Shown piece after piece: positions 33,666 through 45,960 of a stretch of DNA of 64,000 nucleotides. The notes below the pieces were generated by a model. That model made no database searches. It worked only from the letters and a program-made list of their open reading frames with translations, and was not told the DNA's origin. Numbering within the stretch: the first letter of the stretch is position 1; each line of letters begins with the position of its first letter. Position numbers and translations under genes: made by a program. Source of the DNA: Chinchilla lanigera (Eukaryota > Chordata > Mammalia > Rodentia > Chinchillidae); NCBI RefSeq assembly GCF_000276665.1, contig NW_004955446.1:13105626-13169625 (forward strand). Direction: 5' to 3'.

Positions 33666-34794
33666 ATTTTATCACAATGTTCCAAAGAGTCACTGTTTCT
33701 TTCCTGCCACTTGGACTATTTTCTTTATTCCGGCTTCTGGATTGGAAATTATGTTTCTCCGGTTATTTTAATAGCATATTTTCAAGGCAGTACATATGTT
33801 ATGTTTAAGGAGCTTAGAATCTTAGATCTGACCTTCCCTACCATTCTTCACATCTTCTGTCATATTGTCCTTTTCCACCAATCAAAGTATTTTACACCAT
33901 GTGCCTGACTGTCAGTACTGGGAGGAGCACTTGTCTCCAGCAGCTCTGTTCACGTTGCTGGAAGACCATAAGTAACCTAACTGATCTTCTTTCCAGTCCA
34001 TCTGAGCATGCTATCAATTTAAATTTTGCAAAGCAAATTTTTTTCATTATGCCTTTCTACCTCCTGCAGACACTATTCCTATGCTATTTTCTAGCTCAAG
34101 TGCTCACCTATGTTTGCAATCAAATATGTCTCATAATTTTTCAGATTTCTGTCTTCAACAGCAGTCCCCCTAATTTAGATCATGATTCTTCTTCACTTGT
34201 CCATCAGACCTTCTATGTTTAGTTTTTCACCTGTGATTTTTATTATAGCAATTCTTTCTCTTCTTTTCCTCTATCCACATCCTGTTCTCCCTCCTAAACC
34301 TCCCTCCTAAAACCAAGAACCAGTTTGTGAGTCTTCTGCCAGTTATTCCACAACTACCTTTATCTCTTGCTTCATGTCTTAAGACTCTGAGTCTACTGTA
34401 CAATTTAATACTGATCATATACTCTCATACATGTGTGATTAAATCATTTTCTCTTGATTGAAAAACAGGATTTGTCATTAATTTGCTCTTTCATTTAACT
34501 GACAGATGCAATAATATTAATCAACTGAGTTCAACTTCAGGATAATTAAGCTATTAAGTGTAAAGTATTTGTATCTTGTTTGTAGAGAATTTTTCTGGAT
34601 GAGCCTTATGAATGACTTCCAATTAGATCAGTTCTGTCTCCTTTCCTTGTCATTTTATATTGCTCTTACAGTCATTCAGGCATCTAGTGACAAAGTATGT
34701 GCAAGTCCATGCCATCCATCAGGGAGAAATCCAAAGATGTAAGAACAAAATCCTACCTACTCACTAAAGGCCATGCACAAGAGATGGTAGATCC
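33666..34794. other. Intergenic DNA, no firm feature
   Basis: ORFs of about 107 codons at 33582-34222 lack domains; nothing else recognised. Confidence 0.35.
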
Positions 34795-34900
34795 TAGCCT
34801 CAGAATGAATTTTAATCTCCATTCAATCATTCACTGACTATGTGACTGTTTAGCAAATTCTTCTCTGTGCTTTGGTTTGTCAAGCAAATAAGGGCAAATG
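34795..34900 (+). mobile_element. MIR fragment
   Basis: The core tcactgactatgtgactgtt followed by tagcaaattcttctctgtgc and tttggtttgtc matches the MIR middle. Short and diverged. Confidence 0.5.
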
Positions 34901-35219
34901 GCGAAGGTCCTGGAACAGCATTCACTGGGAAATACTCATGGAGATAGGAAAACAAATAGATTGTCAGTCTCCAGTTACTTAGTCAAAGACGCTACACAGC
35001 CATCTGTTGGCCGGGACGCCAACTTCAGGCACGAACCCCTTATCTCTTAGGCTGAGGAGCTTTGAAGCCGCATGTCTGAGAAACCCCAGAGTCTCCCTTG
35101 GTGTGACCAGAGCTTGAAAGGCAGTAACAGTCTGATGGAGTGCCATTTTGCCCCCAGCCCTATCCCCTAACTCAGCACGGGTGGCTGAGCGTAGGTAGCA
35201 CCAGCTATTCTATCCGCAA

Positions 35220-35525
35220 CATCAAGAAGCTGGAGGGAAAACCAGGAGTAGGTTCGAATCTCAGTTCAGCTAATTACTGGCAAGACCTGTGGGCAATCCC
35301 TGCTCTCTTGTTGGTTTCCATGAAACTTTGTAATAAGCCAGCTCCTTTTGCTGGAAGGTCAGACTGTGGGGTTGACTCTTAATTTACTTCCTTCATCTGT
35401 AAGATATGGATGAAATAGTACTTAACCCCATGGGGTTGGATGAGTTTAAATTGTTTACCTAGAGTATGCATAAGAGGGGCTGGCACATATTCAGTGCTCA
35501 GCAAGCTTTACCTTTATTATATTTG
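35220..35525 (+). mobile_element. MIR SINE
   Basis: The elements are in order: ggttcgaatctcagttcagc, gggcaatccctgctctc, ttccttcatctgtaagatat and gaggggctggcacatattca, then gtgctcagcaagcttta. The middle carries a small insertion. Confidence 0.65.
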
Positions 35526-36260
35526 CCTGTAATTATAACACAAGTATCTTCCAAGTGACACCATCCTGTTTGAATTCAGAGTGAATCACTAATTAGAATT
35601 TCCAGAACTACTTGTCTTTATCAATCCATAGTTGGCATCTTCTCAAATCTGACAATCCATACTTGCATATCTTGTTACAGCCTCCCTGTCTGGATTCTAA
35701 AATCCACCTTTTCTATCTGCTTGTCCGGTCCCTGGGCCTTGAGGTCTGTCCATATTCTCGGAACTTTGACTTGCTTGTCTGAATGCTTTACGACCTAGAG
35801 ACTTACTTTCAGAAGCCCCAACCTAGAGACCTAGCTCCATCCAGCTCTGCCATTTTTATTTGCCTAACCCCACCCAAGACTTCTCATTAACCCTAATTGA
35901 AAGGAATTGTGTGATCGCCCTTTAATCAGATGAAAACTGAGCATTCACTAATGCTCTAGAATGTTGTCTTTTACCTTCCTTTCTTTCTAAAGGTCATCTT
36001 TGACCTGCAGCCAGGCTTTACCACCTAATGTAAATGCCATTTGTACTTTGTAGTCCATCTGTCTCTTCATTTCTTACAGTATTTCTTTTGTATTAAAAAT
36101 CAAATTATGACATATTCTATATTAGTTATGATACACAGTAGGTGTTCTAGATTAAGTCAAAATCCTTGCTATCAAGAAAATCATAGTTCATAGGAGAAAT
36201 AATATGTAACTATGTTCATAATATTTTTTTTTACTATCCATGGAATCTGAGGTCATGTCT
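35526..36260. other. Intergenic DNA, no firm feature
   Basis: Nothing recognised. Confidence 0.35.
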
Positions 36261-36399
36261 TCTCTTTTATTTTTTTTTATTTTTTTAATTTTTTTTGTTT
36301 TTTTTCCCCCGGTACTGGGAATCGAACTCATGACCTCGCGCTTGCCAGGCAGGTGCTGTGCCACTGAGCTAAATCCCCAGCCCCTCCTCTTTTATTTTT
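36261..36399 (-). mobile_element. ID-like SINE with target duplication
   Basis: A minus-strand ID: ccggtactgggaatcgaact, cgcgcttgccaggcaggtg, gagctaaatccccagcccc. A T-rich duplication ctcttttattttt flanks it. It interrupts the L1 relic that continues to the right. Confidence 0.93.
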
Positions 36400-36830
36400 G
36401 GAGTACTGAGTTGTTTCTAGTCTCTTATTTTGTTAGCCTGGTTACAGGCTTATCAATTTCATTGATATTTTCACAACTTTTGATTTTGTTCATTTTCCCC
36501 ATTGATTTCCCGTGTTCTGCTATTTTATTTCTGCTCTATGCTTATTATTTCTTTTCTTTTCTTGAGATTTAATTTTTTCTTTTTTTGCTTTATTCAGTTA
36601 TTAATTTTATATAGTAATAGGGCTCAGTGTGATATTCCCATACATGCATGTAGCATGCACTGGTCAAATCTGTCCTTAGGTTTTCTCCACCCTCTCCCAC
36701 ACACAACCTTCCCAATCTCTAGGAATCACTATTCTACCTTCAGCTCAACTTTTCTTTTTTAGCTTCCACATAGGAGAGAAAACATATAGTACTTGTCATT
36801 TGCTCTTCTAATGTTATGTCTTCTGGGACA
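36387..36830 (-). mobile_element. L1 relic, antisense
   Basis: The plus strand shows tattttgttagcctggttac, aggcttatcaatttcattga and ccccattgatttcccgtg, which is the antisense of L1 ORF2. A second L1-like block (gatattcccatacatgcat onwards) follows. It is dead. Confidence 0.5.
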
Positions 36831-37384
36831 ACAGACCCCTTATCACTCATTACTGTCCTCTTTTAGACCTGATAATTTTCTTTGCTCTAATAAAAATATA
36901 GCACTATGGCAAATTTCTTCATGAGCAATGTGGATAGGGCAGGCAGGATACATGATCAACACTGAAGAAGGGGTGTACTGATCAGATTTGTGCCTTGACA
37001 TCTGCCGTGCACCAGGCACTGGGTTTTGGAAAAGGGAACAAGAACTGTTTCTTCAAGTGTGACACAATTGGAGCCTGAATGTGCAGACCTGACAGCAATG
37101 AGGAAAAGAATCCTATAGTCTTGTTTGTATTTGCTTTTTGTATCTGTCTCTCCTACCTTTCTGTCTTGCTGATGCATTTCAGAATGAATGAGACATCATG
37201 ATATTCTATCTGTTAATCTTCCAACGTCCATTTAAAACAAAACAAAAAACCTGAGCTCATGCTCTTATATAACTTCATTATCACCACACCTAACAATTAA
37301 CAATAATTCTTTGATCCACTTTAACACCCAGTTGTGCTTTAGTCTTCTTTTGTTTTCCACATGCAGATGACTCTTCCACCTTTC
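36831..37384. other. Intergenic DNA, no firm feature
   Basis: Nothing recognised. Confidence 0.35.
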
Positions 37385-37790
37385 TCAGGTCTGCTCAAGC
37401 CCTAGAGGCCACAGCCTGGGCTCCAAATGGGTCGGCCAATGGGAGGTGCCCACGGGCATCAAAGACAACTAGGAGCACCAGCAGGAGGTCATAGGGGCTG
37501 GGATGACTGGGTGCTTTCTTCTGCTTCTCTCTGCCCAGTTACTGAGGTAGTATTGGTTGTACCCATCATTCTATCTCATGTTGGGCAGCAGGCTCTCATC
37601 ACTGCCCAGGCTTGCTCCCTCATACAAGCGGCTGGCAGTGGCTTACCTGTTAAGCCTGGGTACCTCAGCACCCCCTGTTGCTTTCTGCTCACACCTCTCA
37701 AGGGTCTCTTCATTAAATGACTCATGATTAAATTCCTTCCAGTTTGCCATCTGTTTCCTAGAGGACCCCACTACACACTTAAATAATCCG
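37385..37790 (+). mobile_element. ERVL-type LTR remnant
   Basis: It contains ctgggatgactgggtgcttt, cttctgcttctctctgccc, tatctcatgttgggcagcag and an end of cattaaatgactcatgatta, then gtttgccatctgtttcct. This resembles ERVL-group LTRs; the exact family is uncertain. Confidence 0.45.
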
Positions 37791-37970
37791 TATTCATATT
37801 CAAGCACTCACTATTTAATAATTCCCCTAACTTTTTAAAGGAATTAAAAAAATAAAATAAAGGAATTTTTAAAAGCCAACATCCAGTCAAGGACTCAATT
37901 TTAAGCTTAAATTGGTTATCAGGGAAATTGAATAGTACACCTTCTCATACACAGTATTTTCAACTCTGTC

Positions 37971-38676
37971 TGCCTCTCCTTAACTTTATTTATTTTTTTT
38001 TAATTTTTTATTTTAAAGAATAAAAGAAGGATAACATAATAATAGGGGGGACTTAGCAAATTATAGACAAAATGGTAGGAAATTATCAATGGTTATCGTT
38101 TTACATATTATTATCTACAAAATAGTTTCTCAGGAAAACAAATAGACAAATAATAGTGAGTTAGAGACAAAAGAGGTAGGAGATTATCAAGAGTTGTTGT
38201 GCTATACTTTGGTATCTTCAAAGTGCCTTCCAAAGAAAATAAATAGAGCTATACATGAGTGACCTATTGAAAAATCATTAACTATTCTCAATGGTTGTTG
38301 TAGGAAACACATAATAATAAACATACATTATGAAATAGGATAGGAACATTACAAACAAAGCACAGTTATGGATAAATTAGTAGGAAAATATCAATGGCTG
38401 CTGTAATACGTGGTGGTATCTTCAAAGTGGTTTCTCAGGAAGACAGAGATATGCAAGAAGGATCTAATAAGTAGTTACAGCCTAAGGGTTGTGAAAAATA
38501 GCATATTACCTCCTCACCAGTGACTCCTTTCACTGAGGTATGATGGCTGGAAGGAAGGCCAGGATTGAAAAGAAGGACCGAGAGACTTGCACCTGTGTCT
38601 AGCAACAGGCTGTTTTCTTGTTCCTCCATAGTCATGATTACCCAGGGCTCCTCGATGGTGCCTCTCCTTAACTTTA
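37971..38676 (-). mobile_element. Gag-pro retroposon, copy 3, 5'-truncated, with target duplication
   Basis: Read on the minus strand, the insert (37989-38658) starts abruptly within the protease region (ccatcgaggagccctggg). It runs through an intact protease motif LLLDTGAS (DTGA at 38588-38599) and a further 35 or so protease-like residues to a stop, and then through the three-repeat tail into poly(A). A perfect 18-bp duplication tgcctctccttaacttta flanks it (37971-37988 and 38659-38676). Of the three copies only this one keeps the catalytic Asp. It lacks the 5' part of the family, as expected of L1-type insertion. The fused ORF (38435-38710) starts in flanking DNA and is accidental. Confidence 0.88.
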
Positions 38677-39278
38677 ATTGTTGCAAAGGTGTCTGAGCAG
38701 CCCTGGTCACCCATTACAGTTCTAGCACTAATAGAAACAGACTTTAGAAAGCACAGATTATAGGAACAAAAACCATTACTAATAGCTGGTAATTACACCA
38801 CCATTAGATTGCACGTCTCATATGCGCTCTCAAAACGCATTCAAAAGGACTATCTTCTCTTCTCTGTGTTGCTATTAGTTTCTCAAACCTTTGATCCTGA
38901 ATTCCTTGAAGCTTAGCTCTATTGTTATGTTTCTTTCTTAGTATGTACACTGAAATAAGCCATTTTGCTTTCCTAAGTGCTTTTGTCTGGAAGAAATAAT
39001 GGATTTTTAAAAGCTAAGTGGTGAGACCTCCGGGTTCTGTTTGGGGTTTTTTAAGCTATCCTTTGGAGGCTGGCTGTCTCTTGTCCTTAAGGGCTCCTTT
39101 AGATGCCTTGCTCACTCCCGATGTATTGTCACAGTTATTTGCTATAGGTGACAGCGGCTGTTCCCCAAGCTTTTCTTGAGGAATACTCTCCACTATTCAG
39201 GATTCCTATGTTCTCTGTATGGCCCAGGCCTCTTCCCGGCAGCCCTTGCCTCTCAGTAGCTATTTCTTAATTACAAAC

Positions 39279-39281
<3 letters not shown>
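38677..39281. other. Intergenic DNA, no firm feature
   Basis: Nothing recognised. Confidence 0.35.

Positions 39282-39335
<54 letters not shown>
39282..39335. repeat. (GA)n microsatellite
   Basis: An uninterrupted GA run of about 27 units. Its length and purity suggest it is polymorphic. Confidence 0.97.
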
Positions 39336-39338
<3 letters not shown>

Positions 39339-39689
39339 AGCCAACTGGTTGGAAAGAAAAAGCTAACACAGCCCTCATCATTAAGTTCTTCTCCAACAGG
39401 GCTGATGTAATTACCTGACATTTATAACATCCTCTGACTGTCACAAATAAACCCTCTTTCCACAGTTAATGAAATCTATATATATAGTCACTGACAAAAC
39501 ATACCATATTCATACAAGGACAAATCATCCAGACAATAGGATGTATTTAAAAATTGTGATATGGACTCTCTTGTTATTGGCTTATTTGCTCTCAGAAGCA
39601 CTCTTTGTCTTTATCCTGTCTCCCCCATACTGCAGGACCTGTCCCCAGCAAACTGCAATTCCCAGTTTTTTCATTTCTTATTGATATAT

Positions 39690-39900
39690 AAGAAATTACC
39701 ACAAACTTAGTCTCATAAAATAACACCTATAAGTCACCTCATAGTTCTGTAGTTCAGAAATCTGAGTTAGCTCTGCTGACCCTGGAGCTCACAAAACCCA
39801 AGTCAAGGTGTCAGCCTGGTTCTCATCTGGATGTTCTGGAGGAAAATCCACTTCCTAGCTCATTCAGGTTGTTGGCAAAATTCAGTTCCTTGAACGTTTT
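39690..39900 (-). mobile_element. MaLR (MLT1-like) LTR fragment
   Basis: The plus strand reads gaaattaccacaaacttagt, ctcatagttctgtagttcag and caaggtgtcagcctggttct. This is the reverse of the element family at 13591-14140, so it lies in the opposite orientation. Confidence 0.55.
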
Positions 39901-40046
39901 TTCTTGCTGACTATCAGCAGGAGACTAGGCTCGCTCAGTCACAGATGGGAAGAGGCTTCCTCCAAGAAAAGCAAGACTTCACCTCAAAGTTCAAATGTCA
40001 AAGTTCAGGTAGACCATGGTGACACTAACTGCTTGAAGCTAGAAAG

Positions 40047-40182
40047 TGAGTCCTTTCTTTTTCTTTCTTTTCCTTTTCTTTTTTTTTCTTTCCTTTTTAA
40101 TTGTTGGAGATTGAACTCGGCTTACAGTGAACTCTTGTACACTAATCTTGTGCTCTGCCACTGAGCCACACGTCAGCCTCAT
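40047..40182 (-). mobile_element. Diverged ID-like SINE
   Basis: A T/C-rich run (about 40050-40100) is followed by attgttggagattgaactcg and gtgctctgccactgagccac, the antisense of an old tRNA-derived element. The middle is eroded. Confidence 0.6.
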
Positions 40183-40204
40183 GGTACAAGTCTTTTCTTG
40201 TAGA

Positions 40205-40400
40205 AGGACTTAAGCCAGGGATTAGCAAACTGCAGCGCATAGACCAAGTCAGGCCTGTCACCTGCTTTAGAACAGCTTTGCAATCTAAAAAGTGTCTACA
40301 TTTTTAATGATTACATTTTAAATGGTTTATGAGTACCCAGGTAATATCTCAAGTTTGGCACTTAGCCAGCACAGGCTAAAATATTTAGAATCTGTCCTTT
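40205..40400 (+). mobile_element. Old hAT-type DNA transposon remnant
   Basis: The order ccagggattagcaaactgca, gaccaagtcaggcctgtcac, and aggctaaaatatttagaatc then tgtcctttag matches the ends of a common ancient non-autonomous DNA element. The family name is uncertain. Confidence 0.5.
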
Positions 40401-40824
40401 AGGGGGAAAAAATGATGCTCTGATGCTTATGGAGAGCATCTTTGTGTCCACTGAACCATGGCAAGTGAGCAGAGGAAACATGCTTCCCCTGATGCTGAGG
40501 AAGGAAGGATCTAGAAGACCCTCCAAGGGGGAAAGAAACAAACCCAGAGACAGAGAACAGGGCAGTCATAAAAAGTGAGACTGTCATTTAAAACTCTGGA
40601 GCTGCATATAATTTTTTAAATTTTTGCTAATTTGTTGTAATAAAAGGCTCTTGTTTTAATTTACATATAATTTGGTTACTAATAAAGTATCTCTCTTCAC
40701 ATGTTAATGTGAAGAATTGCAAATGAATGCTACAAATAAAATGAACAGATTTCTGAACCAAGGACAGAAACAAAACAGTTAATAATCATAAAGCTAAAGT
40801 TATGTACAAAATAGAAAATACATT
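40401..40824. other. Intergenic DNA, no firm feature
   Basis: Nothing recognised. Confidence 0.35.
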
Positions 40825-40974
40825 AAAATCCCAACCAATGGGAGGCTGAGGCAGGAGGATTACAGCAAGTTCAAGGCCAGCCTGGGCTACAAAGTGAACT
40901 CAAGGCCAGCCTGAATTACATAGTGAGACCCTGTCTCAAAAAGACAAAAAGAAATAAAATAAAATCCCATCCAA
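40825..40974 (+). mobile_element. 5'-truncated B1-like SINE with target duplication
   Basis: The element starts at tgggaggctgaggcaggag, so the first third of B1 is missing. A 14-bp duplication (aaaatcccaaccaa at 40825-40838 and aaaatcccatccaa at 40961-40974) flanks it. Confidence 0.92.
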
Positions 40975-41514
40975 GAAAAAAAAAGGAAGTATTTACTCTT
41001 TTAAATTTGTGAATATTCAAACAAATTTTGAGGTATGACTTTTGAGTCTCAAACTTCACAGTGAAGCATTCTGAAATGCTGAGGGTAGTTCCCTACTTGT
41101 TACCTATTCATTTCTCTATTGATTTGGCTAAACTGTATTGCTGCACTTTCAAGAAGACTTGTGTTATCAAAGAAGCAAGAAGAACCTATTTTTCCAAAGA
41201 AAAAACGTAGTCAGTAACACCAAGCTTTAGGTTTATGATGCAGATATGTTACCCTTGTTTAAAAATAAAATTGTCTTTAGTTACCAAATTGTTATCTTTT
41301 AATACTGTATCCACTACAATAAGCTCTTACTGAGAAACAATTGCATTTTCGTTCTCATTGGGGCATTTACAAAATGAGGTAAATGTTTTTGTGCCAGAAA
41401 ATAAGAAAGTAATAAAACATTAAATAGATCATGTCAAAAGTACCTACCTAAACTGAAAGGGTTCCTGTTGGCAAAGGTGAAACATTTTGAGCAAAAAGGA
41501 TGATGTCAGTACTT
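40975..41514. other. Intergenic DNA, no firm feature
   Basis: Nothing recognised. Confidence 0.35.
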
Positions 41515-41707
41515 AAAACATAAATACAGCTAGGCATGCTGGTGCATACCTGTAATCCCAGAACTTGGGAGGTTGAGGGAGGAGGACCACTGTGAGTTCA
41601 AGGCCACCCTGGGCTACAAAGTGAGTTCAAGGCCAGCCTGAACTGCATAGCAAAACTCTATCTCAAAAAAAAAAAAGAAAACCCAAAAAACAAAAAACAT
41701 AAATACA
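41515..41707 (+). mobile_element. B1-like SINE with 14-bp target duplication
   Basis: A full-length B1 with the internal duplication (two gttcaaggccascctg blocks) and a long A-rich tail. A perfect duplication aaaacataaataca flanks it (41515-41528 and 41694-41707). Confidence 0.95.
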
Positions 41708-42308
41708 TAAAAATCCAGTAGTTCAAATGACACTCAGGAAATAATGTATTTACCACCATCTGATTCTGCTAGATCACCAACTCATTACTCTCAAAACTAG
41801 TGGAAAAAAAGAGTCAAGATTACCTTCTTTGAACAAGTTGTGTTGCAGCTTATGCAAAGCTGTGATGAGGTCATGTTCTTCAAAAAATTCCAGCTACGTG
41901 AATAAATTGAAAAAATAACAGACTTAGAAAATCATCATTTTTCAATCTCAATGAGATAACAAATCTAGAAAATGACCAATAGACAATAATTAATAATAGT
42001 TCCGACCATTATATGGTGCCATCTCATAATAGACTGACCAATCTTAGCATCATTAAAATTTGGTATGCTTTAGCATTGTACTTTAAGATATGATACCATG
42101 AGAATTCTAGTTTCATTTATGAAGCATTCCTACCTGTAAAATTGAACCTGAGCCCAAATCAAGCTGTAAGCTCTAATGATCAGTTTATAGGAAGTATTGG
42201 GAATAAAGGAACTACTTAAAAATCATTGTGAAAAAGCAATCAGCCAAACTTTGGCTATGGAGCAATTTGTGGTATAAAGGACAAATTGCTTTTGGTTTCT
42301 CTGACAAA
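41708..42308. other. Intergenic DNA, no firm feature
   Basis: AT-rich, nothing recognised. Confidence 0.35.
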
Positions 42309-42488
42309 TCAACTGTATTTTTTTCTTTGTCTTTTTGAGACAGGGTCTCACTATGAAGTTCAGGCTAATCTTGAACTCACTTTGTAGCCCAAGATGGTCT
42401 CAAATTTGCAACGATCCTCCTGCTGCAGCCTCCCAAGTGCTGGTATTACAGGCGTGCACCACCACACCCAGCTTCAACTGTATTTTTA
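42309..42488 (-). mobile_element. B1-like SINE with target duplication
   Basis: A minus-strand B1 (tttttgagacagggtctcac to gtgcaccaccacacccagc). A duplication tcaactgtattttt flanks it (42309-42322 and 42474-42487). Confidence 0.94.
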
Positions 42489-42639
42489 AAGGGTAGAATA
42501 TAGTATAAAACATGTGGCAGATAAAACAATAAAATGCAACATTGGTGTCACCAGTTTAATGAGGGTTCTTTTGTTCAGCAAAGACCCAGGAAATCACCAA
42601 ATCCACAGGCCAGAGCACATGTGTGTTAGATCCGGTAGC

Positions 42640-43090
42640 TTGACCTACAGTACTCTTTTCTCCACTCGAACTTCATTAACAGTCATACATAGGAACCACA
42701 TGTCATGCATGTAATTAAAACAGTGGATTTTGGGTGAATCATGCATAGCAGATGCCCCTGAGATGACTCGGCACCCTGTCAATCATTTTTCTCAATCATT
42801 TCCAGAGAGATCCAATGAGAGGCACCCTGAGCAGGGTGCACATCTTTTAATCCAAAAGCCTGATTTATCTTTTTTTCCTATTCCCCCGCTCTCTGGGCAC
42901 CACTTTTTTCCCCATTTATGCTACCTTTTTGTTTCTGTTGGCATGGACCTACCTGCCCTGCACACATCCTCCCTGTTAATGTCAATAAATGTAGCTGTTT
43001 TTTCTTTTTCCATCAGGTGTATTCTTGGAATTCTTTGCTCAACATACACAAGAATCTGGAATCTATCTCTTGGAACCTTCATACACTGTA
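42640..43090 (+). mobile_element. Probable 5' LTR of the class I ERV
   Basis: The region lies upstream of the gag remnant and has a poly(A) signal AATAAA at 42984-42989 followed by a T-rich stretch, as in the R region of an LTR. Boundaries are uncertain because no complete 3' LTR is present. No convincing primer-binding site was found. Confidence 0.45.
42653..42722 (+). repeat. About 70-bp direct repeat at left edge of the ERV
   Basis: The segment from ttttctccactcgaacttca to catgtaattaaaacag recurs at 48720-48790 with scattered differences. The pair brackets the retroviral body. It may be the first part of the LTR or duplicated host DNA. Confidence 0.85.
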
Positions 43091-45400
43091 TCACTTGTAA
43101 CAAGCCAGCAGCCAGCAGCCAGGAGCCTAGCCAAGACCAGCCAAGAGCCAGAAGCAGCAACCCAGCCAGAAAAGAAGGTAAGCCCTTTCCAGGGTGGATT
43201 TTCTTCTCTTTCTCCTGCTTACAAGTGACCACAGATACTTATTGTAGGCGTAGGACAGATTGCCGATCACCACTTGAAACATTCTCCACAGTGAAGTCTC
43301 CTGTGGGAAAAGGATGACCCAGCTGGGGAGCTAAGAGCTTTGGCCTTCACCAGGGGTGGGAGGGCTCCCATGTATCAGTTGCGGTTGTATTTGTATGGCC
43401 CCTTTTTGGTACTGGTCCTTGCAGCATGGGGATTCCTCTGCAGTGCCTGAGAGTTCTTGTGTCCCCAGTGGGAGGGAGCTGATCCACGCCAAGGTGAAGT
43501 GGCTGGTGAGCATCACAACTTGCCTGCACTCAGCCCCCAGAGCCAGTGCCTGGGGAACTGGGTTGGGGATGCCTTGGCCTGGGTGGAATTCCCCATGCTG
43601 CTTCCTTGATCTTTCTCTTGAGACCAAGAGGCATGGGCATCCACCTGATGCCATAGTTGCTTTGGGGGGAAGGCAGCTGGGAGTATGCCCTGCACCATGT
43701 GGATTTCAGTGGACACTTGGGTAGTGGCTAAAGTTGTTCACGGGACCAGGTGGAATCTATGGACTTGCACCAGGTAGGTGCCCCTCTGAGTTTTTTGCTT
43801 CCCTTTCTCTCCCCTGGGGGGATCCCCAGTCCCTTTCTTCTTCCTACTCCCTCCCTCAGGCTTCTATCTGCCAGAAAACTCAAATTCTTTGGCTTTTATT
43901 CTTGATGCTGGTCAAATGAGAGAGGCAGAGAACTGGAAGGTAGAGAACTAGTGGAGCACATCTTCTGTATTGGGAAGGGAGAGGAAACTTGTGGCCTTTT
44001 GCATTTTCAGAGGGTAAAGTTTTGCAGAAGTGGTGGCAAGAGGGCTGCTTCAGTCCCCCTCAGCTGCTGTTCTCCTGGGTCCTAGAGTTGGTGTATAGAT
44101 CTCTCTTTCTGGGGTTACTAGTCAAACACTCGCTCACTTCCTCTCTCCATCCTACTTGGTTCTGGTGTTATTATGATAACTTTGGCCTCAAGTTTATGTC
44201 CCTATCTAAAAGGATGTGTAATCTGTGGCTGGCGATTAAATTTTCATTGTGAAGCTTTTATCTGCCTCACTTTTCATTGTGTAGTTTTCCTTTGTCAGAA
44301 AGTTTCTATCTTTCTGTGGCATGAACTAGTGAAAACACACAAGAGTTAGGAGCAGAGAAAGGTGTTGGTGAAGGATGAGGTTACTATGCAAGGGCGCAAG
44401 TTTGAAAAGCTAGGTCCTGCTTAGACTACTGGCTGTAGTAGACTCCAAATGAGTCTGGTTTTTTGTTTGTTTGTTTGGTTGGTTTGGTTTTTGTTTTTTC
44501 CCCTAGAGACATATCCTATCTCCTGTTTTTAGACCACCACTTGCAGGCACGCAGTGGAACATGACGGAAGATTATTTGTTAAATTGCTCACCTCTGTCTG
44601 TCTTCCAGGGGCCCCAAGAGGCACTTATGCAGAAAAATCATTGGGGTTTTATTGGGGTCTCTCAGGGAGGAAATGCTTACTACCCCTCCTTAGACAGGCA
44701 CACTGTGCTATTAGATGCTCTTGTAACTGGCTAGAGGCATCCAGCCAGTACAGCAACCAAGTTCTGGATTTCTTGTCTAGAAGATGAGTTGTGGCCATAC
44801 AGGGAGATTGAAAGGTCCAAAAGCAAATGGCACTAGTATCCACGCAGGGCCAAAGACATCTGGTATTCAAAGGGTACAGCTCTACTATCAGACACATTGG
44901 TGAAGAGCTAAACAGGTCATAGACTAAACTAGAGGATGCTCTGTAAGGTTCCCATGTGAGAATTGACCCAGGAAAAGTTCTTCAGCATTCCTATGACTAC
45001 ATCTCAAGGAGTTCAGCTTTACCAGGATGTCCTGGAGGCTGAACACCTCATGAACCAGCCAAGAAATCCCCTATAAAGTCCCCATGAACATGCTGTGGAT
45101 TGACCCAGAGAAAGGACCGTAACATTGGATGTAAGGGTGAGCTGGCTGCCACATCTGTCACCCCACTGATTGGCAGGGTTGATTCGGATGATCTGGTTGC
45201 ATTAGCAGGTGTCCCCTTCCTCCCTCATCGCTCCATGTGCATCCTTCCAGAGCTGCATGCTGGGTCTACGAAGACAACCACTCCCACAGAGAAGGACTGT
45301 TTCTTTGGTCAAGGGTGAACGGTATACTCACTGATAATCAGCCAACTGCTGTATTATTTGGACCCCAATAAGGGCCAAATAATATGGGTGGGATTATAAC
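43091..45400 (+). pseudogene. ERV leader and decayed 5' gag
   Basis: A GCCAG-rich block (43100-43168) leads to a good splice-donor-like site aag|gtaagc at 43179. The rest, up to about 45400, is GC-balanced sequence with many stops in every frame. It should hold the leader, matrix and first capsid part, but I cannot align those reliably. It is assigned by position between the LTR and the recognisable capsid end. Confidence 0.4.
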
Positions 45401-45960
45401 TCAGGGGTGGAGAAACAAGTCAAAGCCTGTAAATGATGACAAACTCACGACTTCTCATTCAGGGCTCTGATAAAAATCCAGCCACTTTCCAATACAGGCA
45501 TTAAGAGGCACTCTGGAAATATGCTAATTTAAACCTGGAGTCTAGGGTAGGTCAAATTATCCTCAGACAGTATTTTATTAGCGAGTCAGTTCCAGATATT
45601 AAGAGAAAGCTCCCACGGGGCCTACAAGCTGGGATTAGTCAACTGGTCAGTGTGGCTTTTCAGTCTTTAATAACTGTGATGAAGTAACAGACAAATGGGA
45701 GTTGAGTAAGGAAAAAAGATAGGCTAAAGCCATGCTGGCCCTAATGGATAAGGCTCGTGATAAAGACTGTGGTACCAAGGGGAACCAAGGTAACCCAAAG
45801 AGTGATGGAAACAAATCAGAGGGCTTCAGGTGCAAGCAACCAGGGCCCTGGGGAAAGGAGTGCCTTCTAAAGCTGCCGAGTCCTTGTTAGGCCAGTCAGA
45901 ACACAGAAGAGGAGCTTTGATGCTGGAAAAGGGGCTGCCCTCATTCCCAGAGTGGGCTGA
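45400..45960 (+). pseudogene. ERV gag remnant (capsid end and nucleocapsid)
   Basis: A stretch reading VPDIKRKL-like (about 45590) marks the end of capsid. About 230 bases further on, a single zinc-knuckle remnant reads GFRCKQPGPWGKEC (about 45824-45865), in which the first Cys and the His are lost. Frameshifts and stops break the gene. It belongs to the class I (gammaretrovirus-like) group. Confidence 0.6.

Noticed and set aside
34998..35020. CTCF-like word ccatctgttggcc
   Set aside because: Two mismatches to the core on the minus strand; too weak to call.
38435..38710. 91-codon ORF with an intact protease-like motif as a host gene
   Set aside because: Its first codons are flanking DNA and target duplication of a retroposed copy, so the frame is accidental; it lacks most of a protease.
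39282..39335. CRISPR array or regulated tandem repeat
   Set aside because: It is a plain GA dinucleotide microsatellite without spacers; no CRISPR-like array exists in the window.
42730..43317. 195-codon ORF on the plus strand as a gene
   Set aside because: It spans the probable LTR and leader of the class I ERV, passes through its poly(A) signal, and has no retroviral protein similarity.
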